From Desulfobacterales bacterium (GTDB lineage: Bacteria; Desulfobacterota; Desulfobacteria; Desulfobacterales; JAFDDL01), in the NCBI GenBank assembly GCA_034003325.1, contig JAVEYW010000018.1, forward strand, positions 34,703 to 98,702: DNA of 64,000 nucleotides. Reading direction: 5' to 3'. The notes beneath the pieces were generated by a model. The model did not search any database. It was not told where the DNA came from and saw only the letters and a program-made list of their open reading frames with translations. A program made the translations under genes and the position numbers. Positions 51,561 through 59,306 of this stretch are shown in pieces. Within the stretch, counting starts at the first letter, position 1; each line of letters starts with the position of its first letter.

Positions 51561-52796
51561 ATGCCTACTGAATATATTATCCTGATCGCGGGATTTATTA
51601 TCGGCTTTTATATGGCGTGGAATATCGGGGCAAACGACGTTGCCAATTCCATGGCCAGCGCCGTCGGCGCCAAAGCCATAACCGTCCGTCAGGCGGTTAT
51701 GATTGCCTCTATATTAAATTTAACCGGTGCGGCGTTTATCGGATCTCATGTCGCCGATACCATTCGAAAGGGTATCGTCTCTACTGAAATATTAAACGAC
51801 CCCCATGTGGCGTTTACGGGGGCCCTTGCAGCGCTTCTATCCGCCGCTTTATGGGTCAGTTTTGCAACTTGGAAATCCATGCCGATTTCCACAACACACG
51901 CCATTGTCGGCGCCATGGTCGGATTTGGCCTCGTTGCTGGCGGTGTGGATGCCATTCAATGGGTAAAATTGACGTCGGTCGTGTTAAGCTGGATTATCTC
52001 TCCCGCATTCAGCGTGATTATTTCCTTTATCATGTTCAATATCATTAAACGATTGATTATATCCAGAACCGATTCTTTCAACCGGGCGCTGAAACTGTCT
52101 CCTCTATTTATCGGCCTATCCATTTTTATCATCGTGTTGTCCTTTCTGTTTAAAACCCCTCTTGGAAAGCAGCTTTCGGTCGGAACGGCGACAGCGCTGT
52201 TGATCGCCCTGGTATTCGCCGCAGTCATCGGGTTTGTTGCCAGGATCTTATTATCGCGCATCGATCGAAAGCTGGCTTCGAACGACGGCGAAGGCGTTTT
52301 CAGATACATACAGGTGGGGACATCCTGTTACGTCGCGCTGGCGCAAGGCGCAAACGATGTGGCCAATGCCGTCGCGCCATTGGCCGTTATTTACTTTTTT
52401 GTAAAAACCGGCACGATAGGGAATCAAGTGCCCGTGCCTTTTTTCCTGCTTCTTTTCGGTGGCGTCGGCATTGCATTAGGCGTCGCAATGGCAGGCAAGC
52501 GCGTCATGGAAACGCTGGGCACGAAAATTACCCAACTCACCAACACACGGGGGTTTTGTGTAGATTTTGCGGCAGCCACAACGGTTCTGATCGCCTCCAA
52601 ACTGGGATTGCCCGTTTCGACCACCCATGCGGCCGTCGGGGGCGTGCTCGGTGTCGGCATGGCCCGCGGTATGGAAGCACTCAATCTGAGGCTTGTTTAC
52701 GAAATAGCGCTTTATTGGCTGTTGACCCTGCCCGCGGCCGCCGGCACCTGCATGGTCATCTACAAGATACTTCAATTCATTTTACATAGGATATGA
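51561..52796 (+). CDS. PiT-family inorganic phosphate transporter
   Basis: A 411-residue membrane protein with the two inverted PiT signature copies: AWNIGANDVANSMASAVGAKAIT near the N-terminus and LAQGANDVANAVAPLAVIYF in the second half. PISTTHAIVGAMVGFG and PVSTTHAAVGGVLGVGMARG are the paired GxxxxTTH segments. It carries phosphate with Na or H. A DUF47/PhoU-like gene overlaps its stop by 4 bp (ATGA); such PiT-DUF47 pairs are standard, and the partner is thought to regulate uptake. No ribosome-binding site is strong. Confidence 0.9.
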   Translation: MPTEYIILIAGFIIGFYMAWNIGANDVANSMASAVGAKAITVRQAVMIASILNLTGAAFIGSHVADTIRKGIVSTEILNDPHVAFTGALAALLSAALWVSFATWKSMPISTTHAIVGAMVGFGLVAGGVDAIQWVKLTSVVLSWIISPAFSVIISFIMFNIIKRLIISRTDSFNRALKLSPLFIGLSIFIIVLSFLFKTPLGKQLSVGTATALLIALVFAAVIGFVARILLSRIDRKLASNDGEGVFRYIQVGTSCYVALAQGANDVANAVAPLAVIYFFVKTGTIGNQVPVPFFLLLFGGVGIALGVAMAGKRVMETLGTKITQLTNTRGFCVDFAAATTVLIASKLGLPVSTTHAAVGGVLGVGMARGMEALNLRLVYEIALYWLLTLPAAAGTCMVIYKILQFILHRI

Positions 52797-53467
52797 CTAT
52801 GAGAATTCCCTTCTTTTCGCTTTTCATGTCGTCCCCTTTTGAAGGCCTTCAAGAACATGCCGAAAAAGTCAAGGAGTGTGCATGGGCGTTTCAGCAGGCC
52901 ATGGAATGCCATATGGAAGACAAATGCAAGCGTTTTGAGGAACATCGGCAGGAAGTGATCCGACTGGAAAGAGAGGCGGATGCCATCAAACGACGCATTC
53001 GCGGGCACCTTCCCAAGTGGACGATCATGCCGGTGGATAAGTTCCAGTTTTTCATGTACTTGAAAGAACAGGACAGTGTGCTGGATGCCGTGGAGGATGT
53101 CCTGGATTGGATTTCCTACCGAATGGACCCGGGCATTCCGAAAGAGCTCACAAAGGATTTCAGCCTTCTTGTCGATGCGACGATTGATCCCATCGAAGAG
53201 TTGAGCAATATGGTTTCGGAAGCAAGAAAGTATTTCGGCTCTTTTTCAAACAAGCAGCGGGAGGTGGTCAAGGAAATCATTCGGGCACTCCGCCAGCAGG
53301 AGCACGAAGCCGATGAGGTTGAGCATGTGCTGAAGCAAAAAATATTCAGCAGCACCACAGATCCAGTGACCGTGTTTCACATGATAAAGCTTTCGGAAAT
53401 CATCGGTTCCATCACGGATCATGCGGAAAACGCAGGCGACATGATGCGGGCGATGATATCCAAATAA
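52793..53467 (+). CDS. DUF47/PhoU-like regulator paired with PiT
   Basis: A 224-residue, nearly all-helical protein of the TIGR00153/DUF47 family. Conserved segments are PFFSLFMSSPFEGLQEHAEKV at the start, VIRLEREADAIKRRIRGHLPK, FLY-type MYLKEQDSVLDAVEDVLDW and ALRQQEHEADEVEHVLKQKIF near the end; its paired E/DxxxD metal motifs are PhoU-like. It probably binds metal clusters and controls the PiT transporter. The start overlaps the PiT stop by 4 bp, implying translational coupling. Confidence 0.9.
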   Translation: MTMRIPFFSLFMSSPFEGLQEHAEKVKECAWAFQQAMECHMEDKCKRFEEHRQEVIRLEREADAIKRRIRGHLPKWTIMPVDKFQFFMYLKEQDSVLDAVEDVLDWISYRMDPGIPKELTKDFSLLVDATIDPIEELSNMVSEARKYFGSFSNKQREVVKEIIRALRQQEHEADEVEHVLKQKIFSSTTDPVTVFHMIKLSEIIGSITDHAENAGDMMRAMISK

Positions 53468-53561
53468 AACCGATCCGCTTGCCGGAAAGTGTCAGCACCG
53501 AGCTGGGGCCTTACGCCACAGGCGTCGGCTGGGTCTTTCAACGTACGTTTGCTACTCTATA

Positions 53562-53655
53562 TCCTTTATCAAGAACATGCACGAAAAAGCATGCGTAACT
53601 GGAAAAGGTCATTGGCTGCCAAGCAGCCAAGCCACTCAGCTTCCGGCTTCGTCGG
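53562..53655. repeat. Dispersed CATGCACG-type repeat, copy 3
   Basis: TCAAGAACATGCACGAAAAA followed by GCATGCGTAACTGGAAAAGG and CCACTCAGCTTCCGGCTTCG matches the copy at 21504-21597. It is directly followed by copy 4, forming a composite repeat block in the 323-bp gap 53468-53790. No gene lies in that gap. Confidence 0.6.
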
Positions 53656-53659
53656 TTTA

Positions 53660-53787
53660 AACCCTTTACCAGAAACATGCACGCTTTTGGGTGTATATTC
53701 GCCGAAGGTGAAAGATGGCTTTCATGCATCCCAGCATCCCAGCATTCCAGCATTCCAGCATCCCAGCATCCGGCTTTGCCGGATTAG
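53660..53787. repeat. Dispersed GCATCCCA-type repeat, copy 4
   Basis: Begins AACCCTTTACCAGAAACATG, continues CGCCGAAGGTGAAAGATGGC and contains six GCATCCCA/GCATTCCA units in a row before CCGGCTTTGCCGG. The otherwise matching copy at 33482 has four units, so the 8-bp unit number varies. Confidence 0.7.
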
Positions 53788-53790
53788 GAG

Positions 53791-54927
53791 CTACAGCGAC
53801 CGGCCGATGATTTCTTTCATAATTTCCGAGGTGCCGCCGTAAATTTTCGTTACGCGCACATCCCGCCAGAGCCGGGCGATGTCATACTCCTCCGTATAAC
53901 CGTAACCGCCAAAGAGTTGCAGGCAGGCATCCGCCACACGGCAGCAAAGCTCGCTGTGCCAGAGTTTAGCGGCTGCCGCCTCATCGACGGAAAGCTGTTT
54001 ATTCACCAGGGCCTGTATACAGGCATCCAGATGCGCCCAGCCGACCTGAAGTTCGGTTTTAATATCCGCCAATACAAAGCGGGTGTTTTGAAAATCGATA
54101 ATTGCCTTACCAAAGGCCTTGCGTTCCTTGACATACGCAACGGCAAGATCAAAGGCATGTTGGGCCGCCGCCTGGCAGGAAACGGTAATGGACATCCGTT
54201 CCTGGGGCAACTGCTCCATCATATAGATAAAGCCGCTCCCCTGCTCTCCGAGAAGATTTTCGGCCGGCACAAACATATCTTCAAAAAACAGCTCCGCCGT
54301 ATCCGATGACCGGTGCCCCACCTTGTCGAGTTTTCGACCCTTTTGAAACCCCTTGCCGGCCACATCACAAACAAAAAGCGAGATGGCTTTGGCCCCTTGA
54401 TCCTTACCGACCCTGGCGGCAATGACCGCCACATCGCAACTGATGCCGTTGGTAATGAAGGTTTTCGCCCCATTAATCAGATAACCGCCATCAACCGGTG
54501 TGGCACGCGTTTTAATCGCCTTTAAATCACTGCCGGTGTCCGGTTCCGTCATGCACACGGCGCCGATGGCCTCTCCTTTGGCCATTTTGGGCAGCCAGTG
54601 CCTTTTCACGGCCTCTCTGCCATAATGATGGATATACTGCGCGGTCATATCATTATGCGCAGCAAAAGCGGCGCCGGGCACACCCGCAAAGGAGATTTCC
54701 TCCAGCACAATTGCATTCACCCTGAAATCGAGGCCGCCGCCGCCATATGCTTCCGGAATATCCGGCAGCAACATTCCCTGAGTGCCGCAGGAAAGCCAGA
54801 AATCCCGATCAATCATGCCATTTTTCTCCCACTGATCGCGCCGGGGCGACAATTCACGCACATACAACTCTTTTACACATGAGCGAAAAAGCTCATGATC
54901 GTCACTGAATATATCCCGCTTTAGCAT
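53791..54927 (-). CDS. Acyl-CoA dehydrogenase, LCAD-like
   Basis: A 378-residue flavoprotein with [58 protein letters not shown] and [19 protein letters not shown]. The usual C-terminal catalytic Glu is replaced by Gly ([12 protein letters not shown]). An alternative Glu is present in [10 protein letters not shown], the arrangement of mammalian long-chain acyl-CoA dehydrogenase. It probably acts on medium- to long-chain or branched acyl-CoA and passes electrons to ETF. The thiolase-like gene lies 71 bp upstream in the same direction. The chosen ATG is 10-12 bases after AAAGGAA. Confidence 0.87.
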   Translation of the reverse strand: MLKRDIFSDDHELFRSCVKELYVRELSPRRDQWEKNGMIDRDFWLSCGTQGMLLPDIPEAYGGGGLDFRVNAIVLEEISFAGVPGAAFAAHNDMTAQYIHHYGREAVKRHWLPKMAKGEAIGAVCMTEPDTGSDLKAIKTRATPVDGGYLINGAKTFITNGISCDVAVIAARVGKDQGAKAISLFVCDVAGKGFQKGRKLDKVGHRSSDTAELFFEDMFVPAENLLGEQGSGFIYMMEQLPQERMSITVSCQAAAQHAFDLAVAYVKERKAFGKAIIDFQNTRFVLADIKTELQVGWAHLDACIQALVNKQLSVDEAAAAKLWHSELCCRVADACLQLFGGYGYTEEYDIARLWRDVRVTKIYGGTSEIMKEIIGRSL

Positions 54928-54998
54928 TGCCGATGGATTCCTTTCAAAATGACCCGTGGGTTCTGAGATGTTTCATAAAACGCGAAGGCGGCCTTATG

Positions 54999-56249
54999 TC
55001 ATCTTTGAAGAATAGTGACCCCGCACGCGAACTCTTCTACTGATATAACACCGCCGCCGTTTTCAATCAACCCGATGCGGGCATCTTTCACCTGTCTGGG
55101 GCCTGCTTCGCCCCTGAGTTGAGTTGCGATCTCATACATCATGGAAAGACCGGTGGCGCCGATGGGATGGCCCTTTGAGACTAATCCGCCGGAGGTGTTA
55201 ATGGGAATCTTTCCGTCGATCATCGTCGCGCCGGAGCCAACCAGTTCTCCTCCCTGGCCGATGGGACAAAACCCCAGCATTTCCGCCTGATAGATCTCAC
55301 AAAAGCTGGTCGCGTCATGCACTTCGGCGACATCAATATCCGCCGGTCCCACCCCGGCTAGCTGATAGGCTTTGTCCGCCGCCCACTTTGAAAGACTCGG
55401 CTCGGCAATCGGCCGGTGCCTCCCCGCGGATAACACGCTTGCCCGTACCTTAATGGCCCGATCCCTCACTGCCTGCGGCAAGGTCTTGAAAAACTTTTCA
55501 GAGCACAGCAACGCCGCCGCCGCACCATCCCCGATCGGCGCACACATGCTTCGGGTCATGGGATAGCTGACCTCGTAGTCTTCCAGCACTTTTTCAACGG
55601 GAACCTCAAACTGATACTGCGCATTGGGATTCAGCGAGCCGTTATAATGATTCTTGGACGCCCCGACAGCAATCTGCCGTTGCGTGGTACCCCATCGCCA
55701 CATATGCCAGCAAGCCTGCATGGCGTAGGTGTCCATGAAAATCGATCGTTTGGGTCCGAATTCAAATGTTTTGCCACATTGCGTTCCGACGGCCTGGTAT
55801 TCGGAAATCAGCGTTTGTCTGTCTTCTCTGTCTATGCCGTGCTCAAAAGCTGTCATGACCCGCTTCATATCTTCATGATAGAATTTATCCATACCGATGG
55901 CCAGGCTTACATCGTGAAGACCGCTTAAAATATCCTTCCACGCCAAATGCATCGCGATGGACCCGGATGCGCATCCGCCCTCGACGTTGACAACGGGCGC
56001 CCGCGCCGGAAACACGCCGTCATCCACCAGCGGCGCAAACATGCAATGGCCCCGCACCAGATCCTGATCCCAGATGATCCCCATGCCGCAGTTTGAAAAA
56101 TAGGCGCCTTCGATCACGCCACCATCCGTGAGCTGCGCATCCTTTAAAACTCCCAGTAAGGCATCCCGCGTTAAATCCTTCCCGGATTTATCCGGCCATT
56201 TCTTAAATCGGGTCGTATAGGTCCCGATCATGTAGACATCACTAACCAC
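54999..56249 (-). CDS. Thiolase-like acetyl-CoA acyltransferase
   Basis: A 416-residue protein of the thiolase superfamily, SCP2/lipid-transfer-like subgroup. The nucleophilic Cys is in NVEGGCASGSIAMH (about residue 93). The second-half residues are VAEVHDATSFCEIYQ (His), INTSGGLVSKGHPIGATGL (GHP) and LIENGGGVISVEEFACGV. It cleaves or forms 3-oxoacyl-CoA. No partner DUF35 (OB-fold) gene, typical for archaeal-type thiolases, is next to it. GTG is the start, with AAGGAGG upstream. A 7-bp tandem repeat block lies between it and the upstream SDR gene. Confidence 0.85.
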   Translation of the reverse strand: MVSDVYMIGTYTTRFKKWPDKSGKDLTRDALLGVLKDAQLTDGGVIEGAYFSNCGMGIIWDQDLVRGHCMFAPLVDDGVFPARAPVVNVEGGCASGSIAMHLAWKDILSGLHDVSLAIGMDKFYHEDMKRVMTAFEHGIDREDRQTLISEYQAVGTQCGKTFEFGPKRSIFMDTYAMQACWHMWRWGTTQRQIAVGASKNHYNGSLNPNAQYQFEVPVEKVLEDYEVSYPMTRSMCAPIGDGAAAALLCSEKFFKTLPQAVRDRAIKVRASVLSAGRHRPIAEPSLSKWAADKAYQLAGVGPADIDVAEVHDATSFCEIYQAEMLGFCPIGQGGELVGSGATMIDGKIPINTSGGLVSKGHPIGATGLSMMYEIATQLRGEAGPRQVKDARIGLIENGGGVISVEEFACGVTILQR

Positions 56250-56277
56250 AATACACCTCCTTGATTCTTCTTTAAAA

Positions 56278-56343
56278 GCTGATAGCTCTTAGCTGATAGC
56301 TGATAGCTCTTAGCTGATAGCTGATAGCTGATAGCTGGTAGCT
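56278..56343. repeat. Seven-base tandem repeat block
   Basis: About nine tandem copies of GATAGCT, two of them altered to CTTAGCT, lie between the SDR stop and the thiolase start. Slippage could change the spacing within this operon. Confidence 0.75.
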
Positions 56344-56346
56344 CCT

Positions 56347-57102
56347 TTACGACGCCGTCGCGCCGCCGTCCAGCGGCAGAGCAACCCCATTGACAAAAGA
56401 AGCACTGTCGGTCGCCAAAAAGACCGCTGCGCTCGCCACATCTTCCAATGTTCCCACGCGATGCTGCGCCTGGGTAAGAATCGCATCGATCGGAACACCT
56501 GCCGCCTTATAGGTATCCACAAAACGATCGCCCAAATCGGTCTTAATCAGACCAGGGCACAATACATTGGCTTGAATATTCTGATCCCTGTATTCAAGCG
56601 CAATCGCCTTGGTCAGCTGCACAATGGCGCCCTTTGAAGCGCAATAGCAGGCGAGAAGCGGGGCGGCAATGATGCCCGCAATCGATGCAATATTAATAAT
56701 ATTCCCCCGATTCTGGGAAATCATCTGCATCAGCGCATATTTGGACATCAAAAAGTAGCCCTTGACGTTGATGTCCATCACATTGTCCCACTCTTCTTCG
56801 GTAATCTGCACCAAAGGCTTTATCAGTTCCACACCGGCATTGTTGACAAGCACGTCCAATCGCCCATAGATCGAAACAGCGTATTGAACCGCATTTTGGG
56901 CATCGACTTCCTTTGACACATCCACTTGAACAAAACACGCCTTTCCGCCGTTCCGGCTGATTTCTTCCGCCACGGCCTCTCCGCTTCGACTTAAACTGTT
57001 AACGACTACCAGCGCGCCTTCCTCGGCAAATCTTTTCGCGATCCCCATGCCGATGCCTCTTCCCGATCCGGTCACCAACGCGACCTTGCCTTCCAGTTGC
57101 AT
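56347..57102 (-). CDS. Short-chain dehydrogenase/reductase
   Basis: A 251-residue SDR. The cofactor motif is TGSGRGIGMGIA, followed by VNNAGVE, the catalytic Ser in NIASIAGI, YCASKGA (Tyr and Lys) and CPGLIKTDLGDRF. It probably oxidises 3-hydroxyacyl-CoA to 3-oxoacyl-CoA with NAD(P), which would feed the thiolase next to it. GAGGT precedes the ATG. The DUF2148 genes begin 202 bp upstream on the same strand. Confidence 0.87.
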   Translation of the reverse strand: MQLEGKVALVTGSGRGIGMGIAKRFAEEGALVVVNSLSRSGEAVAEEISRNGGKACFVQVDVSKEVDAQNAVQYAVSIYGRLDVLVNNAGVELIKPLVQITEEEWDNVMDINVKGYFLMSKYALMQMISQNRGNIINIASIAGIIAAPLLACYCASKGAIVQLTKAIALEYRDQNIQANVLCPGLIKTDLGDRFVDTYKAAGVPIDAILTQAQHRVGTLEDVASAAVFLATDSASFVNGVALPLDGGATAS

Positions 57103-57304
57103 AATCTTACCTCATTTCGAATATGTGCTTAGGATGAATGTCAAGCGGCGGTCCGCAACCACCATTGCCGCCTTCTGCACAAAGCTATATAACCCACTAG
57201 GATAACTAATCGAATCCTACTCTTCGAAGCCTTCGTGGTCTTCGATGTGATCCGCTGTTAAATACTCAGCAAAAAAATCAAACCACGCTTTATTGCAATG
57301 AACC

Positions 57305-58147
57305 CTATTTATCCGATTTTCCGTACCAGGCGGTTACCTTCGGTATATGCTTTTGCGATATTTTCATTACTTTTTCGAGCGTTTCAGCCGCAAATTTTTT
57401 TTCTCCCTCGCTCAGGGGTTCAAATTTGACGTATTCCGGATTGTTCCACCAATCCTGTTTGGTTTTGGTGCAGGGTTTGGTGCTGCCCGGAAAGGCCTGC
57501 CAATTTGTCGGGGATGTCTGTCTGAGCCACTCGCGGTGCTTCTCGTCCGATGCTGTTTTTAAATTTTGAGCCCTGCTGAAGTAAAGTAAATCACCCGGCG
57601 GGCCGATGGGAATGCCAAGAACTGCACTGCAATCCGGCAAATATCCAACCCCTGCGGCAGCCGCCCCGACAGTGCCCATAATACGACAGTCATACCGGTG
57701 CTGGGCCACCGCGGCACAGGCAAAATCACACGCTGCGGCATAATCCATCATTTTCCACTGGCAGGTGGGGCCGGCAAAGAGCGCGCCTCTGCTTTTATTC
57801 TTTTTGGAATAGACATTAAAATCCGCACAACTCTCAAAACCACAGCCACCACAATCCCATCCAAGCTCGGATCGCGTGACATCGGCTCCGAGCAGGAGAA
57901 TCGGAGGCGGCGTTCCCTTATCGATGAAATATTTCAAGGATTGAAAATCAAAATACATGACCGGTGAAATCGGTATGACCGCTTCAAAAAACTCCAAAAT
58001 GGGTATAATATCCTCGCCGGTCACGATTTCGGTTTTAAGATTTAATTTTGCCGTCAGTTGAGGGGCTCGATAGGCGGCCGCAGCCGCCAGTTTGGCAACT
58101 TCAAGCACCATATCTCGGCCTGCGTCTAATCCGTTTATTCTAGCCAT
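57305..58147 (-). CDS. DUF2148 ferredoxin-domain protein, second of a pair
   Basis: A 280-residue protein. The cysteine-rich centre reads LGWDCGGCGFESCADFN and, further on, GPTCQWKMMDYAAACDFACAA, which can hold an iron-sulfur cluster. INGLDAGRDMVLEVAKLAAAAAYRAPQLTAK at the start resembles the family's N-terminal RKAPK-type region. The ATG at 58147 follows GGAGGGG and overlaps the upstream gene's end by 8 bp. The two DUF2148 proteins are diverged paralogues and are probably subunits of one complex. They lie in an acyl-CoA gene cluster. No function is established for the family; an electron-transfer or regulatory role is inference. Confidence 0.72.
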   Translation of the reverse strand: MARINGLDAGRDMVLEVAKLAAAAAYRAPQLTAKLNLKTEIVTGEDIIPILEFFEAVIPISPVMYFDFQSLKYFIDKGTPPPILLLGADVTRSELGWDCGGCGFESCADFNVYSKKNKSRGALFAGPTCQWKMMDYAAACDFACAAVAQHRYDCRIMGTVGAAAAGVGYLPDCSAVLGIPIGPPGDLLYFSRAQNLKTASDEKHREWLRQTSPTNWQAFPGSTKPCTKTKQDWWNNPEYVKFEPLSEGEKKFAAETLEKVMKISQKHIPKVTAWYGKSDK

Positions 58148-58937
58148 TGCTCCCCTCCTTTTCGACTTTCGGCGTCTGGGTCCGATAGTCAAAATGGATC
58201 CCGGAACCGGTCTGGCGGTTGACCACAAAGTTCTTTCTCGTGTTGTCCACCATTTTGTCCATATTAATCAGGTGGTAATCAATGGTGATATCCTGATAGG
58301 GGTTTTTGGATTTGGACGCCATCGCGATCCCCACCACAATGGCCGATTTGAGGCAATATCCGAGTTTCTGCCCGGCCAGTCCCACACTCATAAAAGGTCT
58401 TGCGTCCACCAAAAGGGTCTGGGCCATCCATAGGGCGGAGCCCATGACATAGCCCAGGTCATTGACCCTGGCACAACACAAGGGGCCCTTGATGGGCGTT
58501 TTGCTTCTTCTGTCGGTCACATCCACAAGACCTTCTTTCTGCGCCCTTCGCTCATAGAGAAATGCGCATCCAAGTTGCCCGCCACACAATCCGCAATGAG
58601 CATCCAGCGGTGTTTCATGTGCCCGAAAATTCCCGAGAAAAAGAATCACATCAGAATCGCGGACCATGACCGCTTCATTTAAAAATCTCTTTTCCCACCG
58701 TTCGTTGGTATAGGCCAGATCCTCCATTTTCATGGCGATCTTTTCCAACTCCTCTTGCCCGTAAACCAACTGTGCATCGATCTGGGGTACGCCCCCGGCC
58801 ACCGGCGCAGTCATCGCCGCATTTAAAACGAGCTTAGCGGCAATGAGGGTTCCTTCGCGCCTTCTCAGGTCCTGCGGGGAGTGCGGCGGCCACTCGTTGA
58901 TGAACTCCTCCCCCCTTAGATTGTCATATTTTTCCAT
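58140..58937 (-). CDS. DUF2148 ferredoxin-domain protein, first of a pair
   Basis: A 265-residue protein. Cys residues lie in DAHCGLCGGQLGCAFLYE (a compact C-x2-C-x5-C pattern) and KGPLCCARVNDLGYVMGSALW. The start EGTLIAAKLVLNAAMTAPVAGGVPQIDAQLV resembles the family's AKLAANSARTAPKAGG-type region, where Ala-Pro precede the fold. The C-terminal KNPYQDITIDYHLINMDKM does not match anything I recognise. A GAGAGGAG site precedes the ATG. The second DUF2148 gene overlaps its end by 8 bp. A heterodimer binding one or more iron-sulfur clusters is likely but unproven. Confidence 0.72.
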   Translation of the reverse strand: MEKYDNLRGEEFINEWPPHSPQDLRRREGTLIAAKLVLNAAMTAPVAGGVPQIDAQLVYGQEELEKIAMKMEDLAYTNERWEKRFLNEAVMVRDSDVILFLGNFRAHETPLDAHCGLCGGQLGCAFLYERRAQKEGLVDVTDRRSKTPIKGPLCCARVNDLGYVMGSALWMAQTLLVDARPFMSVGLAGQKLGYCLKSAIVVGIAMASKSKNPYQDITIDYHLINMDKMVDNTRKNFVVNRQTGSGIHFDYRTQTPKVEKEGSNG

Positions 58938-59306
58938 GGAGCATCTCCTCTCTCAGAATTAAAGCTATGTTTATTATTTCGTAACTGCTCAGTAGCCAGG
59001 AGACAGAATCAAGAATCCAGAATAATAACAACTGAAAGCAGCCGGATTAATCTAGTTGAATGAAGATTCAGGCGGTTAGTGCATTATTCTGAATTCTGGC
59101 TCCTGAATTCTGTATTCCTGAGTAGTTACCTAATTTTTTTATACTGCCGTCTAATTCAATCCTTCGGACACGATTTTTTATTTTCCGATGGTGAATACAT
59201 CAACATGAATTGTCAAATCGCTGTCTTCCAGTAATGGCCGCTTTGATTATTGATGACATTAATGCCATCTTGCTGCCAGCAATAGAACTATAAAGAGCGC
59301 TATTGG
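58938..59306. other. Intergenic region with MITE copy 2
   Basis: A 369-bp gap between the DUF2148 pair and the MMPL gene. Most of the first half is the MITE-like element; the remainder is AT-rich with no recognised gene or hairpin. Confidence 0.5.
58980..59130. repeat. MITE-like inverted-repeat element, copy 2
   Basis: A 151-bp element with ends CGTAACTGCTCAG and CTGAGTAGTTACC. Inner matches CCAGGAGACAGAAT and ATTCTGGCTCCTG resemble copy 1 (3247-3419). The interior differs in sequence. It lies upstream of the DUF2148 pair. Confidence 0.75.

Noticed and set aside
54885..54901. TGAGCGAAAAAGCTCA palindrome as a further TetR operator
   Set aside because: It lies inside the acyl-CoA dehydrogenase coding region and its spacing differs from the four sites near the regulator.
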